Source: Impatiens glandulifera
Taxonomy: Eukaryota > Streptophyta > Magnoliopsida > Ericales > Balsaminaceae
Assembly: GCF_907164915.1 (NCBI RefSeq)
Contig: NC_061863.1
Location: forward strand, 2,293,840 to 2,357,839
DNA: 64,000 bases
Direction: 5' to 3'
Under the pieces are notes generated by a model. It was not told the origin of the DNA and made no database searches. It saw only the letters and a list, made by a program, of their open reading frames with translations. Position 1 is the stretch's first letter. Each line of letters starts with the position of its first letter. This document shows, one piece after another, positions 1-12,137 of the stretch. The translations under genes were made by a program, and so were the position numbers.

Positions 1-411
1 AAAATAAAGGGGCTGAAAAAGAAGTATTTGACAAATCTGAAGAAAAGTTACAATGGCAATGATAGAATATTCTCAAAAGATCACGACCAGAAGTGTTTCA
101 ATTTGTCGAAAAAGATATGGGGAACTGAATCTAGCGCCAAGGTGTCTAGGAAAGTAGAGAATATTGTTGAGGTTGCTGCTGCTGCTGCTGATGCTGCTGC
201 TGATGCCGAACCTTTCTGTATAGGCTCGAGGTTGGAGAAAAAAATTGAGGAATATGGGTCTCAGTTGATTACAGGTGCCAAGAAGTTAGAATTGGACAAT
301 GTTTTCAGGCAGTTACAAGTGAAGGAAGCAGATGTTTACTTGCGACACCTAAATTATATGCGTGGGAAGACAGTTCTTGTGTTGGAGACATTGAGATCCA
401 ACATAAACTAA
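1..411 (+). CDS. GeBP/STOREKEEPER-like (DUF573) protein, 5' end outside window
   Basis: The frame is open from base 1 and ends in TAA at 409-411, giving 136 residues of the C-terminal half of a GeBP-family DNA-binding protein. The visible part has the end of the DUF573 domain (KKKYLTNLKKSYNGND, then DQKC and LSKKIWG), an Ala-rich linker encoded by GCT repeats, and the C-terminal amphipathic helix (CIGSRLEKKIEEYGSQL to LETLRSNIN) that GeBP proteins use as a leucine-zipper-like tail. Family members are plant-specific nuclear transcription regulators. The DUF573 part resembles the gene at 5322, whereas the tail resembles the gene at 33948, so this copy looks mosaic. No frameshift is visible. The N-terminus and promoter lie outside the window. 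Identification is by similarity to the intact copies here and to the known family. Confidence 0.85.
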   Translation, partial: KIKGLKKKYLTNLKKSYNGNDRIFSKDHDQKCFNLSKKIWGTESSAKVSRKVENIVEVAAAAADAAADAEPFCIGSRLEKKIEEYGSQLITGAKKLELDNVFRQLQVKEADVYLRHLNYMRGKTVLVLETLRSNIN

Positions 412-1682
412 GTAAGGTATAAACAAGTTGAAGACTTATTGTTTATGGTTTCTTTTTGGTTAGATTATTTTGTAGTCTTTTGTAGTCAGCAAGCAAGAAT
501 GGGATGTTATCTTTAAGTGATTAGTTACCAAGTCAGGTCATGCAACTAAGAACTCTTGATTTATTTTGTTGACAAATTATGAAAATAGGAAAGTCTATTA
601 TTTGTCACTATTTCTTTATATGCCTCCTTCTTCTTCCATTTGGTCATTAAATAATGTTGAAAGTCATACAAATTTCAATACCTAAGTACCTCTTTACTCT
701 TTATAGAAAGATGAAAAAGTCTAAAATATCATTTCCAAATGAACCCGGTGGTTTCATAGTCGTGTTTAGAAAGAAACACATTTTTAGATTTTGTATAATT
801 GTTTATACATATTTCATTTTTACCTTTAATATATGTTTTTAATCTTGACATGATATTTTCCATCTTTTTATTGACTTTGTTATTCAAACTTCACTAGCTA
901 GGGATTTGAATTTTGGGAAGAGAAAATATCAAAAATAATTATAAACTAATGTCAAATTAAATTTTGTTTCAAGATATAGATCTATATAAAATTTTATAAC
1001 GTTTTTTCAGTGCCATATCTAGACTTAAAAAAGTGTTTCTAAATAGGATATATACCTGAATTTTCTTGAACCTCGCTGCTTGATGCAAAATGTTGTTTCC
1101 AGCTATCCATAACATTTATAAACTCAAGATCATTAAATCATGTATTTAACAACAATTGCAAATAATCCTGATTCTTATGTTTCACACAAAGGTGGGAGAA
1201 TGCTCTCCCCACTTTTTGTCACCTCCAAAGTTAAGTGTGGTCAATCCTTGATGGTGGCAAGGTGGAGGGGATTGTTCCACACATATCGGGCCCTATCATT
1301 AGTAGGAGGGCCCTGAGCCCTGACTATATAAATGTGTCCCTGCAACACAGCTAAGTGGAGCAAGGACCATTAACGATGGTCAAGGACTAGAGCCAAGCCC
1401 GGGCATTGTTGAAGGATCAGGTTAACAAAGGGACTGTAGCCTCAAAAGGCAGCCATGTGGAGGGGAGTATGGACTAAGCCGCTTAGTTGGATTCGCTCGA
1501 GTGCCCATCGGTCTAGCGTTAGTATGTGGTGCAATTGTGCAACGTCTCCTCTTATGGCCGCCTCTTCTATTGCATGCTTCCATTCTATTCCCTCTAATTC
1601 TCTCATAGTTGATGTGCTATGACAATGAAAATATATATATTAAGGAGAAGCTCGAAGATGACTTTGATTATTTCAATCCTCT

Positions 1683-1720
<38 letters not shown>

Positions 1721-3029
1721 TTTTAGTACACATAAATGCATACTCATTCAAATAAATATTCATCTAGCATATTTTCAAATAAAGAATATAAAATTATTGT
1801 TTGGTAAGGATTCTTTTGTTCTTCATAAATTAAAGGGAGTTGTGATGTGAATTTTTAAAGTTTAAAATTGGTAATGAAAAACATTGTGGATTTGTTTTAA
1901 GAAATAATGGGCATGTTAAATTGATCATCTTGTATACAAATTAATTTAGTGTGTTTATTAGAAATAAAATATACAAATTTTCATTTTTTAAATAAAATTT
2001 CTTTCACTTAAACTACCTTAGTGAGTTATTATAGGTAATGAATGTTGAGTAATGTTCTATGTGTAATATAAGGTTGATATTTTTATCCGACACAAAACAC
2101 GATCCGAACTGAACATGAAAAAATCAAATTAGAATAGCATGTTCGTTGGTTTGGGTCAAAATCATGTCGAATGAATTTAATCTAATTAATAAACTATAAC
2201 ATTTTTTAAATGTTAATATAGTTTACATTTTAATTATTAATTATTTAAAGTTATTGCCACTTGAAATAGAGTGATAAGATGTCAGAATATATATAATATG
2301 ATATGGTCTCATCAATAACTTAATTTAATATAAATGACCAGTATTATTTAAATTGTCCTAATATGATATATTAAAATATTGTGTTTGGTACTATAATTAT
2401 TTAAGGATTTATGAAAATGACCGGTATTATTTAAATTGTCTTCTAACATTTATCAAATGATTTATTTTTTAGTATTGGTTTTGTTCAATTACTATTTTAT
2501 ATATATGATGTTAATTTTTTTTCTTTCTAATTTATTGTTTCAAATTGATTGTGAAGTTGATTATACAATGTCATTATTGTATAACACATTAGCTAGTTTT
2601 ATTATTAATTTATTTGTTATCATTTTTTTTCTTAATTTGTCAAAATTTAAAACAAGTAATTATATATTTTGTTTCAAAAATTTGGTGGCTTGATTTAAAA
2701 TTTTATTTAATTTTTTTTTAATTTATTTATTTTAAATGATATAAAAAAATTAGATGATAAAGAAATTATAAAAAAAATAATTCTGGTTCGTAGATGGCTT
2801 AATTTTTTGATCAACCAGCACTATTTTGATATTTTATCAATGAGAAAAAAAATTCCAATTAAGTTTTAAAATTGGGTTCATGTGAAGAGATTGTAGTGCA
2901 ATTATCCAATTTTATCAAAAAAATAAATAATAATATCTAGGTTTAAGATAAAGAGAAAACAAAGAAGAATGAATTAACACGTCAATTTCTTTCAAAAAAA
3001 TTTTTAGAAATCGAATTCATATTTTCACT
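412..3029. other. Intergenic, AT-rich GeBP 3' flank with repeat relics
   Basis: No gene is supported. The first ~600 bases match the 3' flanks of the other GeBP copies (for example near 6200-6560 and 27330-27900). The block at 1840-1960 recurs near 20875-20990 and 30445-30560, and the block near 2395-2450 recurs near 22920 and 31065. A (TA)n tract lies at about 1685-1717. Short reading frames here have no coding character. Confidence 0.6.
1181..1620. repeat. GC-richer relic block, partly duplicated at ~27.95 kb
   Basis: This ~440-bp island is much richer in G+C than its surroundings. It contains two GGGCCC sites and a TATA-like TATATAAA near 1323. Its right part (TGGACTAAGCCGC, TTCGCTCGAGTGCCCATCG, CTCCTCTTATGGCCG) recurs at about 27948-28090 with the left half missing. 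It could be the remains of an LTR or other transposon carried along with the GeBP duplications. No coding sequence was recognised. Confidence 0.45.
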
Positions 3030-3827
3030 TAGGAATAACAACAGGTATCTTACTTGTCGGGTAGTGAAATAGTCTTCCCTGAACTCGATTTTTATTTAAC
3101 TACTCGACCCCGATGGGTATTTTATTTGTATCTTTATCGCCAATTTGTCGGATACCCAATTCTCGACGAGTATCTTTATTTGTACCTCTATTCTTGATTC
3201 GTCGGGTACTCAATTCCCGATGGGTATCTTTATTTGTATTCTCATTCCCGATTCATCCGATTAATCGGGTAACCGATTTTTGACGGATACCTCATTACCC
3301 ATTAAATATTCATAAGATTTTAGATGTTAAAAAATAAAAATATAACTTTAAAACTAATGATATAAAAAAATAGAAACATTATTTACTCATAATTATAATT
3401 ATGTTGTCGCAGTGGTTAAATAATATATAAAAAAAATGTTGTTATTAGAATGGATGAAATAATTAGAGATGGTAAAAAAAATGTGAAAGATGAAGAATGA
3501 AAATAGAGAATTAAATAAATGTGAAGGTGAATGGTCACATGGTCACGAGAAATAAATTGTTAGGTTATTTGGGAGTGAGTAAATATAATAAATAATATAT
3601 TTATTATAATAATTAAGAATTTGAAAAGTCACCTCATTAACAAAAAAAAAAAATATATGTATATATATATATATATTAATAAAATCGAGTTTCGGGTTAG
3701 ACACACTCTCATCACCGACCCGATAAGGTCGATCAAGTAATCTTTTATCATTCTCATTCTCTAGACCCCAACCCAACTATCGGGTACCCACGAGTATTGA
3801 ATATACAAATATTTGTTGTCATCCCTA
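3030..3827. mobile_element. Degenerate foldback/MITE-like element
   Basis: The left end reads TAGGAATAACAACAGGTAT, and the right end read on the minus strand is TAGGGATGACAACAAATAT, giving imperfect terminal inverted repeats. Inside are repeated pieces built on CGGGTATC/GATACCCG (for example TCGGGTACTCAATTCCCGA) spaced about 60 bp apart. The superfamily is not certain and no clean target-site duplication was found. Related scraps appear near 5030-5110 and 3910. Confidence 0.45.
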
Positions 3828-5268
3828 AACATATTTTAAGACATCAATTAATATAAATTATAAATTACAACTTATTACAACTTTTTACGTATAGACTTGA
3901 TCATATAATGGGTAGGGATGTCAATTGCAATGTTGTTAAACTCACTAATTAACTCGTAAAATTGTCCGTGTTTGCGATTCAAGATAAGGAAATCAAGTCA
4001 CGAGTGATAAAAAAATTACAATAGTGTAAAATCGGCATTAACTCGTAAGTTGACTCGGTCAACTCGATAAAATCATTGAAATTGAACTATTGCTTATTTC
4101 TTACAAAATTAATATCGAAATTTACCAATTACTTCAACTTTTTTTTAATCATTTCATATTCATTATTTGAAAATATAAAAATTTGAACCCTCTACAATAT
4201 TTTTGGATGGACTTTCAATGTTTCTTTCTTGGTTGAAAATATAGAAACTTAGGTTTGTTTTTTTTTTTTAAGTTTTTATTTTAATCTTTACAAAATTAAT
4301 TTTTCAATCAATCATTTATTATTGACCATATCACTCATTTTATTAATTAAAATACTAAAATATTTTTTATTTAAATTATTATTTTATTTATATATATTCA
4401 TACATAAAAGTTTTTTTTTATCAAAAAATAATTATTACTTTCTCGATATTATCATCAGCCATCATTAAATTTTTAAAAAACCCATAACCATAACCGGACA
4501 AAGCCTTAACAACTCTCTCCAACTTTATAACGGTAAGTTTTTTTTTTAAACATTTGAAAGCATATAGTATTAATGATGACTTTTGCAGAAGCCGTCTATT
4601 CGATAATTAATGTTACCTGCTGTAGTCCTTTTTTATTTTTATTTTATTAATAATCAAATATAATTTATTTATACACTGCTATTAACTTATTAACTATTAT
4701 TTCATTTTAAGACGAATTTTCAAATATATAATTTGATTATATAATAGTTAATATATTATACAGTTATAATTAATATTAATTTGGTTTAAATTAAATTATT
4801 TATTTATATTTTATATATTAATTGAAATATTAAATAAATTATAAATATGTATTTTGAATGATTTTTATTTATAAAGTTTAAAATATTTTAAAAATGTATT
4901 ATTTTATAGTTAAATATTATATTTAGATAAACTCATACCATTTGAGTTTATAATTGTGTAATGACTTTACGTAAACTTTATATTTTAATCGTTTCTGTCA
5001 TCTTAATATTCAATTTTTATTTTACTATACGACCCGATTTTAACGAGTATTTCTATTTTTTTCTTATTCACGATTCGTGGGTCGACGTATAACCCATTTC
5101 TCGAATAAAATGTAAATTTAAATACTTTACTAATATAAAATTATATAAAAAAAATTGAAGAATAATTAAATAACAAATAATTTTAAAATAGTAATATACT
5201 AAATATAAAAAAATAAAAGTATTAGAAAATATTAAAAAAGAAATGAATTTTTTAAAGTATTAGTATAA
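3828..5268. other. Intergenic AT-rich DNA
   Basis: No coding sequence, RNA gene or well-defined element is seen. The DNA is dominated by A/T runs and short (TA)n. The last ~80 bases before 5269 lead into the promoter-like block shared by the GeBP copies. Confidence 0.55.
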
Positions 5269-5321
5269 AGCGTATTTGATACAGCTAGAGTTAAAGCAGT
5301 ATCTCAAGATTTCTGCAAAAC

Positions 5322-6188
5322 ATGGCTGCACAGTCGGAGGAAGCAAAGCAAGGGAACGTTCACCATCGTCCAAAATTGATTTACAATCTAACCCGATTCC
5401 CATGTCAGTTCCTGAAGCCAAGGCGGTTGTGTCTTCAAAAAAAGAAGATCAGAGATTCCTTGCGTGCGGGGAAGAAACCCAGATCTTCTAAGAATAAGGG
5501 AATTGAATCAAAGAAGAAGAAGAAGAAGAATGTAGAATGCGAAGAAGACGTGAAAAGTAAGGACGATGGCGCTAAAAAACAGCGGTTTCATAGGATTTGG
5601 AGCTATGACGATGAAGTATCGATCTTGAAAGGAATGATCGAGCATGGTGAAAATGAAGGGATCGATCCTGCTATAGTGGATAAGACCTCCTTCTACAACG
5701 TGATCAGACATTCACTTAAGGTAGATGCTAGTAAAAGTCAATTTATTGACAAAATAAGGAGGCTAAAAGAGAAGTATTTGACAAATCTGAAGAAAAGTTA
5801 CAATGGCAATGATAGAATATTTTCAAAAGATCACGACCAGAAGTGTTACAGTTTGTCGAAAAAGATATGGGGAACTCAATCTAACGTAAGTCATAGAAAT
5901 GTGGAGAATGTTGAGGTTGATGAAGCTGCTGTTCTTGTTGCTGTTGCTGCTGCTGCTGGTGGTACTCCATCCAAGGCTGAACCTTTCTGTATAGGTTCGA
6001 GCATGGAAAAGGAAATTATGAAATTAGGGTCACAATTGATAACGGGTGAAAAAAAGATAGAATTAGATCAAAAGTTGAAGCAGTTAAAAGTGAAGGAGAC
6101 GGAGGTTTACTTGCAAAGACTCGATTATATCCGTGAGTATACAGTTCTTGTGCTGGAAGCAAGGAAATCCAACACAAAAACTAAGTAA
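5322..6188 (+). CDS. GeBP/STOREKEEPER-like (DUF573) protein with re-framed N-terminus
   Basis: Single exon, 288 aa. The start is the ATG at 5322 (MAAQ), which aligns with the ATG of the intact paralogues (MAAH, MASH). The DUF573 domain covers about residues 84-184 (FHRIWSYDDEVSILKGMIEH to LSKKIWG). It is preceded by a Lys-rich putative nuclear signal (KKKKKK) and followed by the C-terminal helix (CIGSSMEKEIMKLGSQLI to LEARKSNTKTK). Compared with the copies at 24888 and 33948 the N-terminus is shortened. Between roughly 5340 and 5460 it is read in another frame: the ancestral peptide DLQSNPIP is still present, but in the +2 frame. The normal frame returns at about 5465 (RAGKKPRSSK). The gene may be functional, since the DNA-binding domain is unbroken, but it has lost the acidic Ser/Asp/Glu N-terminus. 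TAA stop at 6186-6188. Confidence 0.8.
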   Translation: MAAQSEEAKQGNVHHRPKLIYNLTRFPCQFLKPRRLCLQKKKIRDSLRAGKKPRSSKNKGIESKKKKKKNVECEEDVKSKDDGAKKQRFHRIWSYDDEVSILKGMIEHGENEGIDPAIVDKTSFYNVIRHSLKVDASKSQFIDKIRRLKEKYLTNLKKSYNGNDRIFSKDHDQKCYSLSKKIWGTQSNVSHRNVENVEVDEAAVLVAVAAAAGGTPSKAEPFCIGSSMEKEIMKLGSQLITGEKKIELDQKLKQLKVKETEVYLQRLDYIREYTVLVLEARKSNTKTK

Positions 6189-7470
6189 GTAATAGGTTAT
6201 TTTGAAGACATATTGATAATGGTTTCTTATGAATATCTTGATTATTTTGTAGTCAATTAAGTCTTTTGCAAGAATTGGATTTTTATCTTTATGGGATTAA
6301 AAATGATTAGTTACAAGGTCGGGTCATGCAACTCTTAATTTATTTTATTGCCAAATTATGAAAACCTGCATTAATGTTAATATATATATATACTAGAAAG
6401 TCTATTTGTGACTATTTCTTTATGCCTTCTTCCATTTGGTCTTTAAATCATATTAATTGAAAGTCATACAAATTTCAATACCTACCGAATTACAGGTTTA
6501 GCTATCCAGATTTCAATACCTACCCTCTTTAGAAAGATTTCCAAATGAACTCGGTTTCAACGTTGTGTTTACGAAAAAAAACATTTATATATATTAAGGA
6601 GAAGCTAGAAGATGACTTTGATTATTTCAATGGCCTCTTGATGTGTATATATAGTATTTTAGTACACATAAATTCATACTCATTCAAATAAATATTCAAT
6701 TTTAAATGCATATGAAAAACAAAACAATCCAACAAAATTAACTTCAGGTTGTATATATCTAGATGAACATGTAAGAATTATTCTAAATAATCATTATTAT
6801 ATAATTACTCCTAACCTATATATTTTTCTCATTCTACTAAAGTATTTTAAATGTTTTATTAGCTCTTTTGATGTTGTTTTTTTTTTTTTTTGGAAAAAAT
6901 GTTTTTCTTAGTTAAAACTCAGTTTTACGTGATTTGAAAAAGAAAATGTTTTTTTAAGTATGAATTATCGAAATATCCTTATATTTGGTAAAAAAAATTA
7001 TTCATATTATTTTTAATAAAATTATAAAATATTTAAATAAAAGATAATTTAATAATTTATTTAATAAATATAATGATTTAATAAATAAAAAAATATTAGA
7101 TGAGAATAAAATTCCAAAATAACACACCATATAAACCCTCTCTCACAAAAGAACATGTCAAATTATTCCTAAATAATTATTGTCATAATAATTATCGGGA
7201 CATATGTATTTTTCTCATTCTACTCTTATTGTAAATATTTTATTAAAATAATCATATTATTGTAAATTTTGGCACATATTTATATTAGAGTTCTGGTTTA
7301 TTTTTATTCTTTTCACCGTTATATTTTGTTCACCATGCTTAAATGTCTATCAATTTATATTATCGTTAGATTGATAATCTAAAAAATATATATTATAAAG
7401 TTAACACCACTATAATCCTTTTGATTTTATTAGGTAAACAATCGAGGAGGAGTTGCACAAAAACTCAATA
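6189..7470. other. GeBP 3' flank, duplicated elsewhere in the window
   Basis: No gene seen. The stretch from about 6380 to 7462 is collinear with about 27340-28930 (shared landmarks: TTTACGTGATTTGAAAAAG near 6925 and ATCGAGGAGGAGTTGCACAA at 7441), so it belongs to the segmental duplication carrying the GeBP genes. Similarity ends where the 3.6-kb direct repeat begins. Confidence 0.6.
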
Positions 7471-8029
7471 ATTTTGGTCATGGTGCTTTATCCATGACAA
7501 AAAAAAATGATCATTAATGAAAAATTATTATTTTTATTTTTAAATTAAAAAAATAATAAATAATTTTTAAATATAATAATAATATTTAATTTCTAATTTT
7601 TATACATAATAATATTTTTTAATTTTTAGTATTCAGATCAAAATCAGCAGAAGTGTTTAGATTATTGTTGTAGTTATCCATAATAATTTAGTAATAATTA
7701 TGGATAATTGTAAATAAAGGAGGATAATTAGTAAGAAATTGATAAAATTGTAATTTTTTTGCTCTGAAATATAGTAAGAGTGGTCTATTTATAGATCTCA
7801 AAAAATTATGAAATTTGATATATTTTATTTATTTTTTAAAATTATAAATAATGCTAAAATCAGGTTTTAAAGATAATAGATAAAAAAAATTTTGAGCAAC
7901 TAATTAGAGGCTGACAAATGGCAGCATTTTATTAGATGGATTTGGTTGTGGTTTTGTTAAAATTTGACAAAAAGCAAACCAACCAATTGGTCATGATAAA
8001 CCCACACAATCAACGACATCCCGACATCC

Positions 8030-9040
8030 GACGAACCATTTCTTGTTTATCCACCTTTCAAACAATTTTTCCTAAATTACCCACCTTTTCATTCACATTC
8101 TCAAACTACTCACATTTCTCTCTAAATCATTAATCAACATTTTAATTACACATCTCTCACATTAAATTCATTAATCTTTTATTTTATAAATAAAAAAAAA
8201 TATATTTTTTTTAATATATATAATTAAAATTAAACATTATAAATATAATTCAAATAAATATTATAAACTAAAATAAAATATTATACACTAAAATAAATTA
8301 AATTACATAAAGTTTTAATATTATATTATTTATTAAAATAAAATAAAATATATATTATATAAATATTAAAATAATACATATATTACATAAATATTAAAAT
8401 AACACGTATAATTTAAAATTTATTGTAATTTATTTTATTTTAAGGTTTTTTAAATTAATACTTTTATAAATATTTTAAGATTTAGGTAATTTATTTTAAG
8501 ATTTAGTTTATTTTATTTTATTTAAGGTTTATGTTATTTATTTAATTTTAATTTATAATATTTATTTTGATATTTAATTTAGTATGTTTAGTTTTAATTA
8601 TATATATTATACTTATAAAATTAAGTAGAAATAAAATATATGTGTTGTTTTAATATTTATATAATATATTTTATTTTAATATATAATATTAAAGGTGTAG
8701 GTAATGATTTTTATTTTAGTTTATAATATTTATTTTTATTATTTAATTTAAATTGCTTATTTTTAATTATATATATTATAATTATAAAATTAAGTAAAAA
8801 TAAAATATATGTGTTATTTTAATATTTATGTAATATATTTTATTTAATATATATTATTAATTTTATGTATATATATTTGTATTTATAAAATAAAGTAATT
8901 AGTTAATTTAATATGGAAGATGTTTAATTAAAAAGTTAATTAATGATTTAGGGAGAGAAAAGTGGGTAGTTTGAGAATTTGAATAAAAAAGTGGGTAGTT
9001 TGGAAAAAATTGTTTGAAATGTGGGTAGGAATTGGTTCGA
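8030..9040. mobile_element. Non-autonomous foldback element in repeat copy A
   Basis: The ends are inverted repeats of about 110 bp: the left starts GACGAACCATTTCTTG, and the right on the minus strand starts TCGAACCAATTCC, followed by shared CATTTCAAACAATTTTT and ACTACCCAC blocks. The 7-bp word GACATCC flanks both ends (8023-8029 and 9041-9047), a candidate target-site duplication. The AT-rich interior is itself partly palindromic. It has no coding capacity, and the superfamily is undetermined. Confidence 0.6.
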
Positions 9041-9196
9041 GACATCCAATCTTAAAATAATTTAAAAATTATACATTTAAAATAATTTTAAACTTCTTGA
9101 TCATTTAAAATAATTTTATTATACATTTTATTCTTTCAATCTTAGACCATTCATTTAGATGTAATCATAAAGAAAAAAAAAAAGATAGTACCTATA

Positions 9197-9873
9197 GGTA
9201 GTGTTTGGTATACTATATAAGTTATATAGGTATAAATTGTAAAGAAGGTATTAGAAGATATAAATTATATAGGTTATTAATGTTTGGTTGAGAGTATTAA
9301 ATAAGTTATTTTGTGTTTGGTTTGTGGTATAAAAAAAATAAAAAGTGTAAAAGATTATTTTACCCTTATATTTATATATTATTTTTAATTATTATTCATT
9401 TTATAGGTAGTTTGTATTATTAATCATATTAAAATTAATATATTTATTTTCTACGTAGTTTGTATGTTTAATTATATTGATATTATTAAAAAATAATATA
9501 TAATTATTATATAAATGTATTTTTTAAATAAATAATATTATTATATAATTTATATGATTTTATATAAAATTTCTTATAATTTAACTTTTAGAATTATATA
9601 AATATTTATAATAATTAATACTAAAAAAAATCACACAATATACATTATATTTTTTTTTGAAAAGATAAATGAAGATGATAAAGAAGAAGAATAATAAAAG
9701 AAGAATTGGGTTTTATATAAATATAATAAATATATATATATATATAAGGGTAATAATGGAATAAAAAAATTAATAAAGGGTTTGTAACACGTGGAATAAG
9801 TTATAATTTTATAAATAGAATAAGAAATAAATTATACCTATTAAGTTAGGGTAGTTATAAACTTACCCAACTA
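9197..9873. mobile_element. MITE-like element with GTGTTTGGTAT ends (copy A)
   Basis: It begins GGTAGTGTTTGGTATAC followed by TATAAGTTATATAGGTATAAATT. Near 9820-9873 the sequence returns in inverted form (AAATTATACCTATTAAGTT, GTTATAAACTTACCC). The interior is AT-rich and noncoding. Related elements occur at 13314-13995, about 35541-36420, and in short form near 26590-26690, so this is a dispersed local family. Confidence 0.5.
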
Positions 9874-11079
9874 AATAATTAATAAATTTTTCTGAAAGTA
9901 TAGTTGCACTATATCCATAAAATAAAAAATTAATTTAAAAATAAAATAAAACTCAAACAAAATTTTACAGTAATAATAATAACTAGAGTTATTTCCTTAC
10001 GTTGTAGGGGTCATTCTACACATGATAAACAATTTTTTAAAGATAAATATTGTTGATTACAATTTAGAATAAGATAAAAGATAAGTGTAAATTAATTATA
10101 TTATTACGTTAAAATTATAATATTATATAAATCACACCACCATTCATGAATATTATTAACAAAAATTGAGTGAGTTTAAAAAAAATGACATACTTTTATA
10201 CTAATAAATTATATATTTAAATATTTCTTCTCATTTTTATAATATTAAGTACTTTAAAAGATAAATAAATCTTATTTTAAACTTTTAAGAGAAGACTCAT
10301 ATAATACCTTTAAATATGACAAATTATAGATATAAAAATGTTTAACAAAAAATTTAACTGAAATTAAAAATTAATAAATAATCAAAAAAATTTAACAATA
10401 TAATCAAAAAAATCTTATAAATAAAATAAACAAATAACAATTACAGAATTAAAGGAGAAGAGAGGAGAGCACATGGAGTCGCTCTGGTGATGTGAGACCC
10501 AATTTTTACTATTTATAAGCTGTTTTTATGACCTTACATTTTAGAAGGTTAGCGGGACATGGGAGCCTTTCAAGATAGATTGGTTCAGTTCCTATTGTAA
10601 TTCATAAGAATATATCCGAGTTTTTTCTGGCATTTTCTCTCTTGCTTATCAGCTTTTTTATATTTAATCAGTCCAAAATTTTATTATTGACCTAAAAATA
10701 TTATAATTTGACATATTATAATAAATAAATATATTTATCAAACAAATTTTAGAATTAATAAAAAAAAATTAATATAAAATTTAAATAACACAATTATATT
10801 ATATTACTCAACTTTTATGTGGTACAATTTAGCTTCACAATTACTTCTTGTCCTTAGAATAATTTGTCGAACTATAAAATGTGAAAATATTTGCATTGTT
10901 TTTATTATAAAAAAATAAAAATATATTTTTAAATATCTTAAATCAAAGATTATAATATAAAAAATATGATCTTTAGACACTTTTTTATATAAAAAAAAAT
11001 AAAACAATAAAAATTAACTAATAAGTTTTGCTTACAAAATACAAACTACATTATCAAACTATTTGAAAAAAAATAAGTT

Positions 11080-11577
11080 AATTTTAGTAGAATGAGAAAA
11101 ATAAAAATTAATATTTTGAATGTATGAAGCTAGAATGACATTTACCATAAATTACCCTTCAAGTTAAATTGTAATTAAACATTTCGGTAAATAAAGAGAT
11201 TTGCAATAACAAAATATCATCCCATCCACTTATCATGTTTATTGACCTAATTTCACACATGTATGATCTTATGGGACTGATTTATTTATATGTATTTGAT
11301 CCCAATAATATTTACCTTTTCCTTTCACCCACTTCATAAATAACCTTATGGCATTTCCAAGTAAAACTAGGGCAATCACAATGCACCAAGCCGTGATGGC
11401 ACATATTAAAGTCCATTCAAATGATTTTTTTGTTTAACCATAATTTAATCTTTAAAAGATGTCAATATGATTCTACACAACCATGATCCCTCACTCATTT
11501 GTAAAAAGATAACATGTTAGCGAGACAAAATCAAAGTTGCAATATCCCTATCAATAACCAATTTTTTAAAGACCAAG
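11080..11577. other. Spacer between the two 3.6-kb repeat copies
   Basis: About 500 bp of single-copy AT-rich DNA. No reading frame, tRNA-primer-like site or polypurine tract was seen at its borders, which argues against it being the interior of an LTR element. Confidence 0.55.
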
Positions 11578-12137
11578 ATTTTGGTCATGGTGCTTTATCC
11601 ATGACAAAAAAAAAATGATCATTAATGAAAAATTATTATTTTTATTTTTAAATTAAAAAAATAATAAATAATTTTTAAATATAATAATAATATTTAATTT
11701 CTAATTTTTATACATAATAATATTTTTTAATTTTTAGTATTCAGATCAAAATCAGCAGAAGTGTTTAGATTATTGTTGTAGTTATCCATAATAATTTAGT
11801 AATAATTATGGATAATTGTAAATAAAGGAGGATAATTAGTAAGAAATTGATAAAATTGTGATTTTTTTGCTCTGAAATATAGTAAGAGTGGTCTATTTAT
11901 AGATCTGAAAAAATTATGAAATTTGATATATTTTATTTATTTTTTAAAATTATAAATAATGCTAAAATCAGGTTTTAAAGATAATAGATAAAAAAAAATT
12001 TGAGCAACTAATTAGAGGCTGACAAATGGCAGCATTTTATTAGATGGATTTGGTTGTGGTTTTGTTAAAATTTGACAAAAAGCAAACCAACCAATTGGTC
12101 ATGATAAACCCACACAATCAACGACATCCCGACATCC

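Larger units (their letters stand above)
7471..11079. repeat. 3.6-kb direct repeat, copy A
   Basis: From ATTTTGGTCATGG at 7471 to AAATAAGTT at 11079 this segment is repeated almost base for base at 11578-15202. The copies differ by scattered substitutions and a few small indels. It contains a foldback element (8030-9040), a MITE-like element (9197-9873) and otherwise AT-rich DNA. No protein-coding gene was recognised. A 65-codon frame at 7936 recurs in copy B, but only because the DNA is nearly identical. Confidence 0.9.

Noticed and set aside
7936..8133. 65-codon frame conserved at 7936 and 12044
   Set aside because: It is conserved only because it lies in the near-identical 3.6-kb repeat, and it overlaps the inverted end of a foldback element.
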